A DNA stretch of 64,000 nt from Bugula neritina (lineage: Eukaryota > Bryozoa > Gymnolaemata > Cheilostomatida > Bugulidae), in NCBI GenBank assembly GCA_964035545.1, contig OZ037770.1:10318973-10382972 (forward strand), given 5' to 3'. Shown piece by piece: positions 11,701 through 22,000 of the stretch. The notes under the pieces are model-generated. The model was given only the letters and a program-made list of their open reading frames with translations, was not told where the DNA came from and did no database searches. How positions within the stretch are numbered: the stretch's first letter is position 1; the number at the start of each line of letters is the position of its first letter. The translations under genes were made by a program, and so were the position numbers.

Positions 11701-14352
11701 TTTCCATGAGAGTGTCAGATCGATCTCACGGAGTTGCCTCCTCTTAAGTGAAGAGTACTTTAATAGTATAATTTGTTCACAAATCTGGATGATTAAAGCT
11801 GCTGAGGTTAAAAAACAAGATTGTTGATGTCTAAAAATTAATGGTGCTTGTAAACAATACGCAACAAAGCTTTTAGGGTAAAGTAATATAGCCAATTTAA
11901 GATAATCACTTTTAATTTTTTAGCTCAACAGCTTAAATAAAATTAATAGCTATCTTGCAGATTATTCATAAACTTACAGGATTGTTAAGCTTGAAATTAC
12001 GCAGCAAATAACTAATGAAAGTAAGTTTTACTAGTCATTTAAATTCAATTTAAATGCTCCAATTTTTTGTAATTTCTATGGACTATAATTTTATATAATT
12101 GAGTTTTTTTAATCATAGTACTGAAAGTCAAAGTTTTGGCATCTGAAAATGTGGCTATCGTAATTATTAAGTAATTTGCTTAGTAATTATCAATAAGTTG
12201 TCATTTTTATCAGCAGACAACATTTTAGCGAACAGTCTTTTTCTACTTCTCAGATCGATCTGGAGTCTTTCCATGGATCGATCTCACTGAGATCGATCTG
12301 AGTTCGAGCTCTACAGACCGACCAGCTCAGAACGACTGAGATCGATCTTTGACATCTTTCCATGGATCGATCTCGCTGAGATCGGTACATGGAAAGCCGG
12401 TGAATGTATCTGTCTAGCAACTGTTCATATGTGGTCACATGTTACAGGTGGATCTGATTGAAGGATTTGCAGAGATTAAAGAGAGAATACAGAGACTGAT
12501 ATCTGTTGAGATACCTGAACTAGAGCTGTGTGATGTCATGTCCCTTAAGGTCAAAGGTTAGTATACTAAACTAGAGCTGTGTGATGTCATGTCCCTAAAG
12601 GTCAAAGGTTATAATTCTACAAGTCAAGCTTCTGTGATAGATTTTAATTCCTTATCTGTTGTATTGGTATTTCAATGTAGGTATAAGATAGATACAAACC
12701 TCATATACATAGACCAGAATATAGCCACGTTAGCTATTATAGTAAATTATGGAAATAGCTAGAAGGAAGTATTACATTAAATATGTATATAATAAGAAGA
12801 ATAGTTCCTACAGTCTCCCTTACTAACTTTCACTCAGCTTGTATTTTGTAGAGGAGAAGAGAGAAATAGAGGCAGAACTGTTTCCTGCAGCAGACATGAT
12901 TATTAGTTTAGATCAAGGAGTGACAACTCCTACTCTTCCTAAATCTCTCAAACTCATACAGTCTCTTGATGTTTCTGATTACTGTAATGCTGTCTGTGAA
13001 TATGAGGGTAACACTTATGTAGGGCTGGGTAATGGTGGAGGGATAGACAGAATAGATGAGAGTTTCAGTGTTTCCAAGTTTTTTATTTCTGTTGCTAACT
13101 ATGTTAGTGGAGTCACCTTACATAAGAATAATCTGTATGCTCTACAGCGTATCAGCAACACTGATTGGGAGGTACATGTGTATGATCTTACTGGGAAACA
13201 GGTGACCAGCTGGTCTCACCATGATAATGATGATCGTGCAAATAAACTTGCTATTGTTGATGACCAGGTTGTAGTTCCTGATAGAGGCAATAAAGGACTT
13301 ACCTTCTACTCTCTTAGTGGGGAGGTTTTAAAACATGTCTCCTGCCCTCTACTCAGTATGAACACTGCAGCAATATGTGCAGCAGACAGACATTGTGTAG
13401 TAGTTTCTGATAGAGGTTCCTCTCAAGTATTTAAATTAGACTTGACAACAGAGAAAGTTATCTGGACATGCAAGGATGTATCTGAACCACGAGGTGTGGC
13501 CTGTTATAGAAGTAAATATATTCTTGTGACTAACTACAGCAGTAAAACCACCATCTGGATACTGGATGTGGAGACAGGTTAGTTATTCCAGTATTGTAAA
13601 CCAAATATCTATCCGTATAAAATGCATTTATATTTGACATGTAAACTTTGTTTCATAATATTATATACACTATATAATATTCTCTCAATACATTTTTCAT
13701 ACACAAATCACAATCGGTGGGTGAGTGTGTTTATCATCACAACATTGACAGATATACTGTATAATATAATGCTGCCTAAACCATACAAGAATTTATCTTA
13801 GTTACATGTATACCTTCTAGCATGTTGTGCACTATTTATAAATGGACAATGCAGGCAACCAACTGATAACTATATATATTATGTATTATTATGAAGTTGT
13901 TGTTCATATGTTGAAGTTTGAAGATTTGTTTTCTAGTGCAGGGCATTGATATGCCAGTATTATATCTCTATAACAGAATATAGTTTTGTCAGCACATTAT
14001 ATATTAATCAATAATTACTTTTGAATTTGCTAATCCAAAGGTGCAGTTTTAAACAACTGTTTTCTAGTACCCTGATGATGATTTCTCAGTATTATAGGTA
14101 TATTGAATATAATTTTGTCAGCACATGACTAAAATGTATAGCTACAAGTTTTTTCTCTCAGTTTTTGGATATATATTGTATTTAGTCTATTGCCTTTAGT
14201 AAACTGGTTATATTGTAGGTAGACAGTTATCTAAGCTAGAAGATACAACTGTTAGGAGGGATAGTAGAATGCTTGATCTCCATGTGTATAAAGATATGCT
14301 GATTGTACCCAGACGTGATGAGAAGAAAGTTGTATTCTACCAACTCAACTGA
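8776..14352 (+). CDS. TRIM-like gene 1: RING, two B-boxes, coiled coil, NHL-like propeller
   Basis: Predicted 606-residue protein in eight exons: 8776-8933, 9068-9224, 9447-9630, 10038-10219, 10490-10660, 12448-12556, 12852-13577, 14219-14352. All have GT-AG borders and matching phases. The RING is C11, C14, C28, H30, C33, C36, C49, C52. B-box 1 is C75, C78, C92, C95, C100, H103. B-box 2 is C134, H137, C146, C149, C154, C157. A charged helical region spans about 168-345, followed by six repeats of about 43 residues (357-606) that read as a six-bladed NHL-like propeller. By family this would be a ubiquitin E3 ligase whose propeller binds a ligand; that role is inferred. Exon 4 is type A. Intron 5 (1.8 kb) holds a hAT relic and a palindrome-rich element. 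An LTR retrotransposon lies 1.2 kb upstream. The stop is four bases before a splice donor, so the 3'UTR is probably spliced. Confidence 0.87.
10912..11590 (-). mobile_element. hAT transposon relic in intron 5 of gene 1
   Basis: It starts CAGGGATGGGCAAA, a typical hAT terminus. On the minus strand, the part beyond about 11170 still reads, with frameshifts, like the C-terminal dimerisation region of hAT transposases (a segment like NEHLQDLLQVA after an FG-TY-C-FS-MN segment). The same relic occupies intron 5 of gene 4, so it predates that duplication. No intact transposase remains. Confidence 0.6.
11625..12403. mobile_element. 779-bp TIR element built of GATCGATC palindromes
   Basis: Perfect terminal inverted repeats begin TCACCGGCTTTCCATG, extending about 28 bases at each end. 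Subterminal regions contain many copies of the palindrome AGATCGATCT, paired into hairpins such as those at 11645-11720 and 12250-12400. The core is AT-rich with no transposase. Gene 4 shows the same intron without it. A second copy starts at 63956. Confidence 0.75.
12516..12610 (+). repeat. 51-bp exon-6 tail repeat, 2 units (gene 1)
   Basis: The end of exon 6 and its GTTAGT donor are repeated once just downstream, so two donor copies sit 51 bases apart. Reading past the first donor meets an in-frame TAG. Confidence 0.8.
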
Positions 14353-14692
14353 ACAGGTATTATGTATATAGTAGGAGTTATGTCCTTTTCCTAGGAAAGA
14401 AAAAGAATTTTAAATTAAAATTACTGCTTAGATAAGTCATTTATAATCTGTTAATGTTATTTTGGTAGTAAAACTATTAGATGAGTCATTTACACAGTGT
14501 ATACTAACATAATATATGTATAGATGATAACTTTCTTCTATGTCTGTGTATTCCCTGTGTGTTTGTCCCTCATATTACTGGTTGCTGTACTTCATAAATG
14601 ACTAGTAGTCGTGATAAAGTAATATACTGTTTATAAAAGTATTTATTAAATATCTAAAGTTGCTTTCCTAATACTCAAAATATTTATTACAG

Positions 14693-14945
14693 AAAATAGA
14701 CTGATGTGGAACAGGAAGTAGTTTCTGCAGCAGACACATCTAGTTATTTAGTTTAGAAAGTGACAAGTGAAAAGGCAGCTGATTGGTCTATTCATCTGAC
14801 CTAGTAACACTCTATGGTTACATTACCATGTCATTCATATGATACTTATTGTAACATTATTCTATATTATCTATCATACAGGACTGAGAACTAAGTAGTA
14901 GCAGTTATTGTATATTATCTTTCTTATAGGAGTGAAAACTCTGAA
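14693..14945 (+). other. Probable spliced 3'UTR exon of gene 1
   Basis: A TTATTACAG acceptor precedes a block that is nearly identical after genes 1-4. The stop exon of each gene ends TGAACAG/GTATT, a donor four bases after the stop. The block contains a stretch resembling the start of exon 7 (CTGCAGCAGACA with flanks). The exact 3' end is not visible. Confidence 0.55.
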
Positions 14946-15969
14946 GTACACCATTTCTATTAATAATCAAAGGCAGTTTTATTATATATAGTATATATAT
15001 TTTTGAAAACAGGAAATGACCTAGTCTATATACTTTGAGTAGCATACTATCAGAATCTGGTAACACTTACATCAGTGTCAAAGAAAGTCAATATCTGTCA
15101 ACATTAGTCAAAGGAGGTCATGTGACAGTTTTGCAAGGGCCAAGCTGCCCAGTTTCCTTTCTATTGTTTGAGAATATGATGAGGCTACTCAATTACTAAT
15201 AACATAATATTACCTCATCCTTCACTCCTTGTATATAATCTAATTGATTATGATTTATGTTGATATAATTTTCTTGCTGTTAGAAAAGGCTGCAGTTTTA
15301 AATCGTTTGAGAATCATGTGTCCTACCAACTGTGTCATTCTCAGTCTGTAAAATTATTCTTATTTTACTCCATTTATTACTAAATAATATCATGAGTCAT
15401 ATTGTATTAATATTAGCCACACGCTAGTTACATTACTTGATTCATGCAACAAGAGATATATTGGTGGTAGTGCTCACTAATTACTCTCTACGCAGTAACA
15501 GTAGAACCATAAATTCCAAATCTCACTGATGGGATATATCATTTAACCAGCAGATTATAATTATTGGAAACTTGCAATATGTAATATTGTCTTAGTAATT
15601 TTATGTACATCAAAGTGTGGTACACTGGCATATATACATTCAAGGGGCCTGTTATATTCCCTAGCATATTTTCAGTAAACAAAAATATTATAAACATCAT
15701 GAAGGCTTACTGCTGAGACTATCAATTGGCATATAATAAATAAATTTGCTGTTTCTAACATGCACTCAGTTTATCATAATGGAAGGACAACTCTAATATG
15801 CCAAAAATGCCTATTTCAGTTTCTCGAAATAGCCTTGGATAACTTGCATAATTACACTGCTTGCAGTTTGTGTATATTTTTCTATGCAAATTCAAGTATA
15901 TTGCTCAGTTTTTCAATGACTAGTATTTGGCAATGCACTGTTGCTATTCTTTCATATGATAGAGAAAGA

Positions 15970-16140
15970 AATAGCCAATAGAAATCAACACATCATTTAT
16001 TTTGAGGAGGGGCGTGACTACAATAAACAATACAGTTGGCATTCTATTAGCGGTAATGCACTGTTGCTTTACAATCGTATATAGAAAGCATTAGCCAATA
16101 GGAATCATCACATTCTGACTGACAAGGGGCGTGGTTACAA
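15970..16140 (+). promoter_or_regulatory. CCAAT plus GGGGCGTG box array, unit 1
   Basis: Two units of about 120 bases each carry AGCCAATAG followed some 30 bases on by GGGGCGTGA or GGGGCGTGG, the classic NF-Y and Sp1/KLF motif pair. The array recurs after genes 2, 3 and 4. Whether it serves the next TRIM gene, the minus-strand gene or neither is unknown. Confidence 0.45.
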
Positions 16141-16542
16141 GAAACAATAATTCAAGTTGGCATAAATTATTCAAGATTTATTTACAGGCTACAGGTAAAA
16201 TATTACTATTCCATAATGAATAGATACACTATGAAGTAGAACCTAAATTACAGCATTATACAGAATCATTAAAACATGATGAGTAGAATTATAACTTACT
16301 GACCTTACTGGAAAATATACACAATAGTTGAGTATGTGAATTACTGGTTGTATAATAGTGAGGCAGCTATACATGATAAGAAATTATAAAATATTTACTG
16401 TATAAATATAATGTCACATGTATTCATTATGTAACACATAATAAATACATAAATTAGAGCGGCAGAAAAATATAAAGCAATATGAAATACAGTTTAGAAG
16501 TCAGTGGACAGTGCTATGTAACACAGAGTAAGCCTTTGAGCT

Positions 16543-16761
16543 CTAGAAGAGCAGAGTAACAGATTCAGTAAACTTTGACATCTCAGTTCTGTTGGGATTT
16601 GTAGACTGAGTGACTGAAGCTATGCTGGAGAATTCAGACAAGTAATGATGAAGAATGTCAAAGTGTGGTTCAGTTTTATGTTTCTCCAGAATGTAACTCT
16701 GCATCTCATTGTACTTAGCCTGTGTTACAACATTATAACTCAGTGTAGATGTGTGGAGCAT
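16543..16761 (-). pseudogene. Minus-strand exon of an unrecognised gene, frameshifted
   Basis: It encodes the same protein segment (ATG CTC CAC ... AKYNEMQSYILEKHK ...) as 41384-41632. One base is missing in the GAATCTGTT(C)ACTC stretch, so it ends about 10 codons early. An AATAAATAG acceptor-like site lies just before ACTATG. The segment is helical and charged; I do not recognise the family. Confidence 0.5.
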
Positions 16762-16799
16762 AGTCTATTTATTAATACAATATGGTATAGAAAGTATCT

Positions 16800-17023
16800 C
16801 TATAAGCAGCTCTGAGTTGGAGGTGACTGTAGTAGTTGGAGTTCATAAGTTTGGAGTTGGGCGTTTAATTGGTTCTTGAAAATCCAAACTGGAGACCCTC
16901 AAACTACTTCACTCAGTAGTTATGCACTGTAACTGGGTGCAGTTCTCAAGTTGGAAATTTATGTTGGAACATTGGACCCCTTACTACTGCACCCAGTCAC
17001 CCTTAGCTCGGGGCTGCTTATAG
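16800..17023. mobile_element. Hairpin MITE, 224 bp
   Basis: Inverted ends start CTATAAGCAGC, with about 24 of 30 bases paired. The interior is a duplicated derivative of the shorter copy at 41672-41797. Confidence 0.6.
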
Positions 17024-17338
17024 ATAATTTCGTAGAAAGAATTATACTGCAATCAACAGTAATCTACAGACATATATTAAAGCTAAGTACATGAACACCT
17101 TGTATGTACATGAAAAGTGTGTAGGAAAATATAGTCACTGGATATAGAACAATGAGGTAGCTAACCAATTACCCTACAGGGGCTTCGGGACTCCAAACAG
17201 CATCCCACCCAGTTCTCTCTAGAACCGCACTGGCCCCCATGTACTCTGTCAGTTTATGGGCTCCACTCGCCACTCAATTCTCTGAGAGTACTTTCACAAG
17301 AAAAGGCCAAAATAGCTTGAAAAACTGTTTTACCACAC

Positions 17339-17402
17339 TGGGAATCGAGCCACAGACCTCCGGCTTGCAAGCAGGCACGCTAACTAATTATGCTGCAGGG
17401 GC
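17339..17402 (-). mobile_element. tRNA-like SINE head
   Basis: On the minus strand it has an A-box-like GTTAGCGTGCC, an anticodon-arm-like TTGCAAG loop and a B-box-like GGCTCGATTCC. A related piece lies at 17160-17194. The stems are too imperfect for a working tRNA. Confidence 0.5.
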
Positions 17403-17929
17403 TTCGGGATTCCAAGGAACACACACTAAATCTTTGTCTACTAGTACATGATTTGAACCCTATAATCATTAAAAAATATAGTTTTAAACTTCTTAATGTG
17501 GTGTGGAAAAATAAAATATTATAATGTGCTAATATTTAATGTCATGGTGAGGTATATAACACGTGATGAGACAAACCAGCTTTAAAACTATTTTACATTT
17601 GTTGTGCTTGTCATGTGTTATACAGTGGAATTGCACAGAGGTTTTTGCATTTTGCTTGTAGTAGTTAAATGAATTTCATTGCCAAGTTAATAATTATTGC
17701 AAGCCAATCATTTGTTCCTGTCAATTATTGCAGTTTTTAGGACTAATTACAGTTGCTAGAATTTTATAAGCATACCTAGAAAAATGTGGTATTTATTTCA
17801 TTTCAAAATAATATATTAATTTAGTATGATAATTGTCTAATGATGTGTCAAAATGCTATATAGGCCTACAGGCTTTTGCATATAATAATATTATTATTAT
17901 GGTAAGGAACAAGGATGCCCGTAAGCGCA

Positions 17930-18060
17930 AAATGGAGAAGTAAGACAACCCCGTGTTTTCGTCAAAAAACTGGAAAACGTTAAAATGGGAGTCGCGCTTT
18001 CAATCATACAATAATATCCGGTTGTGATCTTCCGCTGGGGATTTCTAACTTTAGCCATTA
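17930..18060 (+). promoter_or_regulatory. CpG-bearing conserved block upstream of gene 2
   Basis: The block contains GACAACCCCGTG, GGAGTCGCGC and GGGGATTTCT (18037-18046, kappaB-like). It is conserved before genes 2-5 and is locally rich in CpG in an AT-rich spacer. A promoter or 5' exon is inferred; no TATA box is evident. Confidence 0.45.
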
Positions 18061-18282
18061 GCATTAGTGTCAGTATTCTGCTGAATTGCTGACAAAATTT
18101 TAGTTGACTAAATAAAATCAACCTTCAGAGTGATCAGTGACTCAAAAGTGATTAGATCACACGCTCCAGCTACTGTAATTTAACAAAATGCAGTGCTGAA
18201 TTGTCACTAACTTGCAATTTGCAGCGCTTCTACAGTTGCCACTTTAAGTTTATCAGTATCACTTAATCTTATTACTTATACT

Positions 18283-18500
18283 TATAGTTATAGTTATTAT
18301 AATTAGTTATTACTTAATATTATTACAGTAGTAGTATTACTATTAGTATTAGTAATGGTGATAGTACTAGTAGTACTTTATTAGTAGTAGTACTCATACT
18401 ACTAGTGCATTGCTAGCTTTTCTACTAGCAGTACTACTACTACTACTAGTACTAGTACTTAACTAGTGAAGTACTAGTAGTAGTAGTAGATGAAGACCAC
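18283..18500. repeat. ACTAGT/AGTA simple repeat
   Basis: Self-complementary trinucleotide-like words (TAGTAGTACTACTAGT) fill the stretch. The same kind of repeat precedes genes 3, 4 and 5. Confidence 0.75.
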
Positions 18501-19027
18501 TATTGAGTGTAACTGATTATTAATATCACTCTGACTATCCATATTACTAAGAGTAGAAGTAACAATATCCTTATTCTATGTTTTAAGTATAAGTTTTCAA
18601 TTTTATTGTGAATATTTGTAACTATATGACATAGTACAATATGTGTAAAACATCCAGTTGGTTAAGCAAATTTTGGAAATCTTTTCGGTTCAATAGTTGA
18701 AAATTTTAGGCAAATCAAGTCAAATGATTTTATCAAATTAATTGGCACTAATTATCCGCTGCTTATACCTATTTTTTACTTTTAATCTGCCTCTTTTGTT
18801 TTACTTTTTGATATTTGAAGGGCATGCAGTTTCAACTCATGAGGGTTCACTGTAACTCAGTAATTTAGTGCTAGTTCTTGATAGTACACATATTAAATGT
18901 ATTTTAAATGTTTCTAGAATATTTTTGTTTGTTTTATTTTTCCCTTACAATTCTTTGTTGAAACATGTGTCTAAGAAAAATTGTTTTTATGCAAAGCTTA
19001 CATTTCCATTTTATAGGGTAGGTCTAA

Positions 19028-22000
19028 ATGGCGGAGGCTGCAGTGGAAAAAGTTGAGTGTGGATTCTGTTTACTTGAAGAAGGTTTAGAGAATCCCAAAT
19101 GTCTACCATGTGGTCATGTACACTGTTTACTATGTCTTACTCGTAATGTTGATGTGAATGACATGATCAGGTGTCCCTGGTGTAGGTAAGTTAGTTTTGT
19201 ATAGGCAGAGCTGAGACATACTGCTGCTAAAGAGTTAATGATTTACACCATATGTTTCACCTTATAATAATTTATTGCAATCTGTTATATATAGTTTCAA
19301 TTACTACAAAGTTATTATGTGTCTTGTCACAGGGAAGTGTTTGATGTGAGAGTGGAGAATCTTCCATCTGCTGATGTAGAAGACAACTCTGTATCATGTG
19401 ACGTGTGCACTAAAAAAGGGATAGAGAAAGTACCAGCAGTAACCTACTGCACTGTGTGTCGTAAACTATTTTGTAGGAAACATGAGGAGGTAATTCCCTC
19501 ACATAACTCTTTTTAAATCAGTTTATGACTGTTTATTTTGTTTTTGCTCAGCTTTCAAATGTGATTGTCACAATTAGCTATAAATTTACTTCAGTGTCAA
19601 AGGCTTTTATTTTCTGAAGGACATCCTCCACAATTTGACGATCTTTTACATTTTTTGCTATGCATAGCTGAGTTATCTTTATCAATAAACATCTATTCTG
19701 TTATATTTAGATCATGTATTTTTAATTTTCATTTTTGCTGCTATGATTAGTTGAGTATAATTTTCTCAGTAAATATGTATTCTGTTATATTCAGTTACAT
19801 GATGAAACTGGAGATGACCACCAGAAGATGACCATCTCTGACTACAGAATACAAGCCAAGAGACTGGAGAAAAGAGTTTGTCCCAAACACACAGCATATC
19901 CCTACTCACTAGGATGTAAAGTCTGTGCTCAACTGTTCTGTGTGCAGTGTGTATCTCAGACTAACTTGTGTGTTGGAGGTAACTCTACTGCTCTCATATC
20001 CTTTCGTATCATTACTTTATAGTTTTTTCACTTGTGTTAAAATATGTTTGAGTAATTAGTCTTCGTACATGACGTTCATCAACACTGTCTTTTCACTCTT
20101 TTATTTCTGAAGCTTGAATACTGTTATTGTTTATTAATCACATAAAAGAAGGTAGAAGACAATACATAAGTGATGCTTCAAACAAGTTGTGGGTTCATTA
20201 GTTCTGGGATTCTGGCTCCAAAATTATTTTTATAATGAAGTCAAGAAACTCACGATTTCAGAATTTTTATAGCTGAATCTGTTTATATGTGTGTAGTTTT
20301 ATGATTCGTTTCATTATTAATTGTTATGCTTTTTGGTCAGCAAATTAATGAAGCGTATTGGAAATCTTGTGGCAGCAGAAGCCAATGAAATTTGAGCCAT
20401 TCTTATGCGAAGGAATTTATTCTTTCCTATAAAGTTCAGATTTGGACAGTGTTAGTTGGAATCCATAAATCTCAAGAGTTCAAATAGGGTTCAGTCAGGA
20501 AAGACTCGGTTTCATTAGTCGTAATATCTAAGTTAATCCACAACCTAAATACATGCCAAAATAGTGCTGGGTGGTACTGGAGTTTATTAGTTCATTGAAG
20601 TATATAATGTCAAGGAAAGGCAATTTTATTAATGTATTAATAGTGCTGTTGTGCTCCTGTGCCCTATTTAAATAAGTCCTTGGCCAGATTTAAGACAAAA
20701 ACCTTTCCATCAGGGTTCTCACAGGGATGGCGACTGTAAACTTTTAATAATTGTGATATTGTCATTGTTAGTCAAGCAAATACTGGTGTACATATGATTA
20801 CATCACTGTGATGTAGATTCAGAACACAAGATGGTTAGTCTAGATGAACTTATCAGACAGTTGACAAACATAGAAGAACTGATAACTACTGAAGATAAGA
20901 CATCTCTTCTCTTCAAACAGATATCTAAGGCTATATCTGACTTTGATACTGAGACTGAAGACTTGCTGAGTATTCTTCATACACAGAGAGATGAACAGGT
21001 GAGATTCTGAAGAACACAGGCTACTCTCATGTGTTTTCATAGTTCTGTAAGATGTTATTGGTTGGTTAATGTCTAAGAAACTGTGATTAGTTTGTTAAAC
21101 TGTAATTCTCATAGTATACAGCCAGACAAAGTGAAAGGGCCTGACTGATTGTTGTAAGTCTAGGAAGTGCTAAGCAATAATCTAGCTAAAGGATCTGAAT
21201 TTATTTAATGTTGTGTCTACTTTCGAATTTCCAACTTGGATTGTGGATGTTGATTTTGTACAACAACTTTTTATAGGCTTGAGACTGTTTTTATCTCTTT
21301 TAATTGATTACTATTTATAATAGGGGGGCACAACGGTCATCGGGGTACAAAAAGCCGCTCAAATTGTGAGAGAACTTATTAACTTAGAGTTGAGTCTTTT
21401 TTAATAAGAAGGTATTGACCTAATTTTTCAGTCATTGTAGTTTCAACACTTGCGGAGCATACATGTTGAAGAGGCGAGTCAAAAACTGTTTTTACCTACT
21501 CTTTGTCAATTTTTTAAGATGTCGTTAAAGCTTTATAACTTTTTACACTCAAGGGTAACAAGCCTAGATTTTACTGATGTTGTTGTCATGGTTTGTCTTT
21601 ACATTGCCTAACTAGTATAACAGCAAACGCTAAAATAAATTTTCCTTGAGCCACATTTATTTTCAACTTGGCCACACGGAGCACAATGGGCTACCTGATC
21701 CTTGCACCATGATTACTGTTATTAGTTTGTTTGCTCAAAAAGTTAGATGAAATGTTAATAAAATCTATAGACATAACACTTTCTGACCTTTTTGTAAAGT
21801 ATCAAAGACTAAGACTACCAAACTACAAGGTAAAGCTCCGCTAATAGGCCTATATACATTTGGTGAGGTCATAGCCTTGCCATTTTATACATTATACAAA
21901 ACACTCTGCTGTTGCTACTAAGTGATAGTCATGATATTCATTATACATTATATCATTGAGGGATTATACATGTATTTGACTAAAATAAATTCTGATTTGC

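Larger units (their letters stand above)
14946..19015. other. Spacer between genes 1 and 2
   Basis: It holds, in order: a decayed minus-strand tRNA-like piece (15285-15350), a CCAAT/GC-box array, a broken minus-strand exon, a hairpin MITE, a tRNA-like SINE, a block conserved in all spacers (17440-17880), a CpG-bearing block, ACTAGT-type simple repeats and AT-rich DNA ending in the exon-1 acceptor. I see no other gene. Confidence 0.6.
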
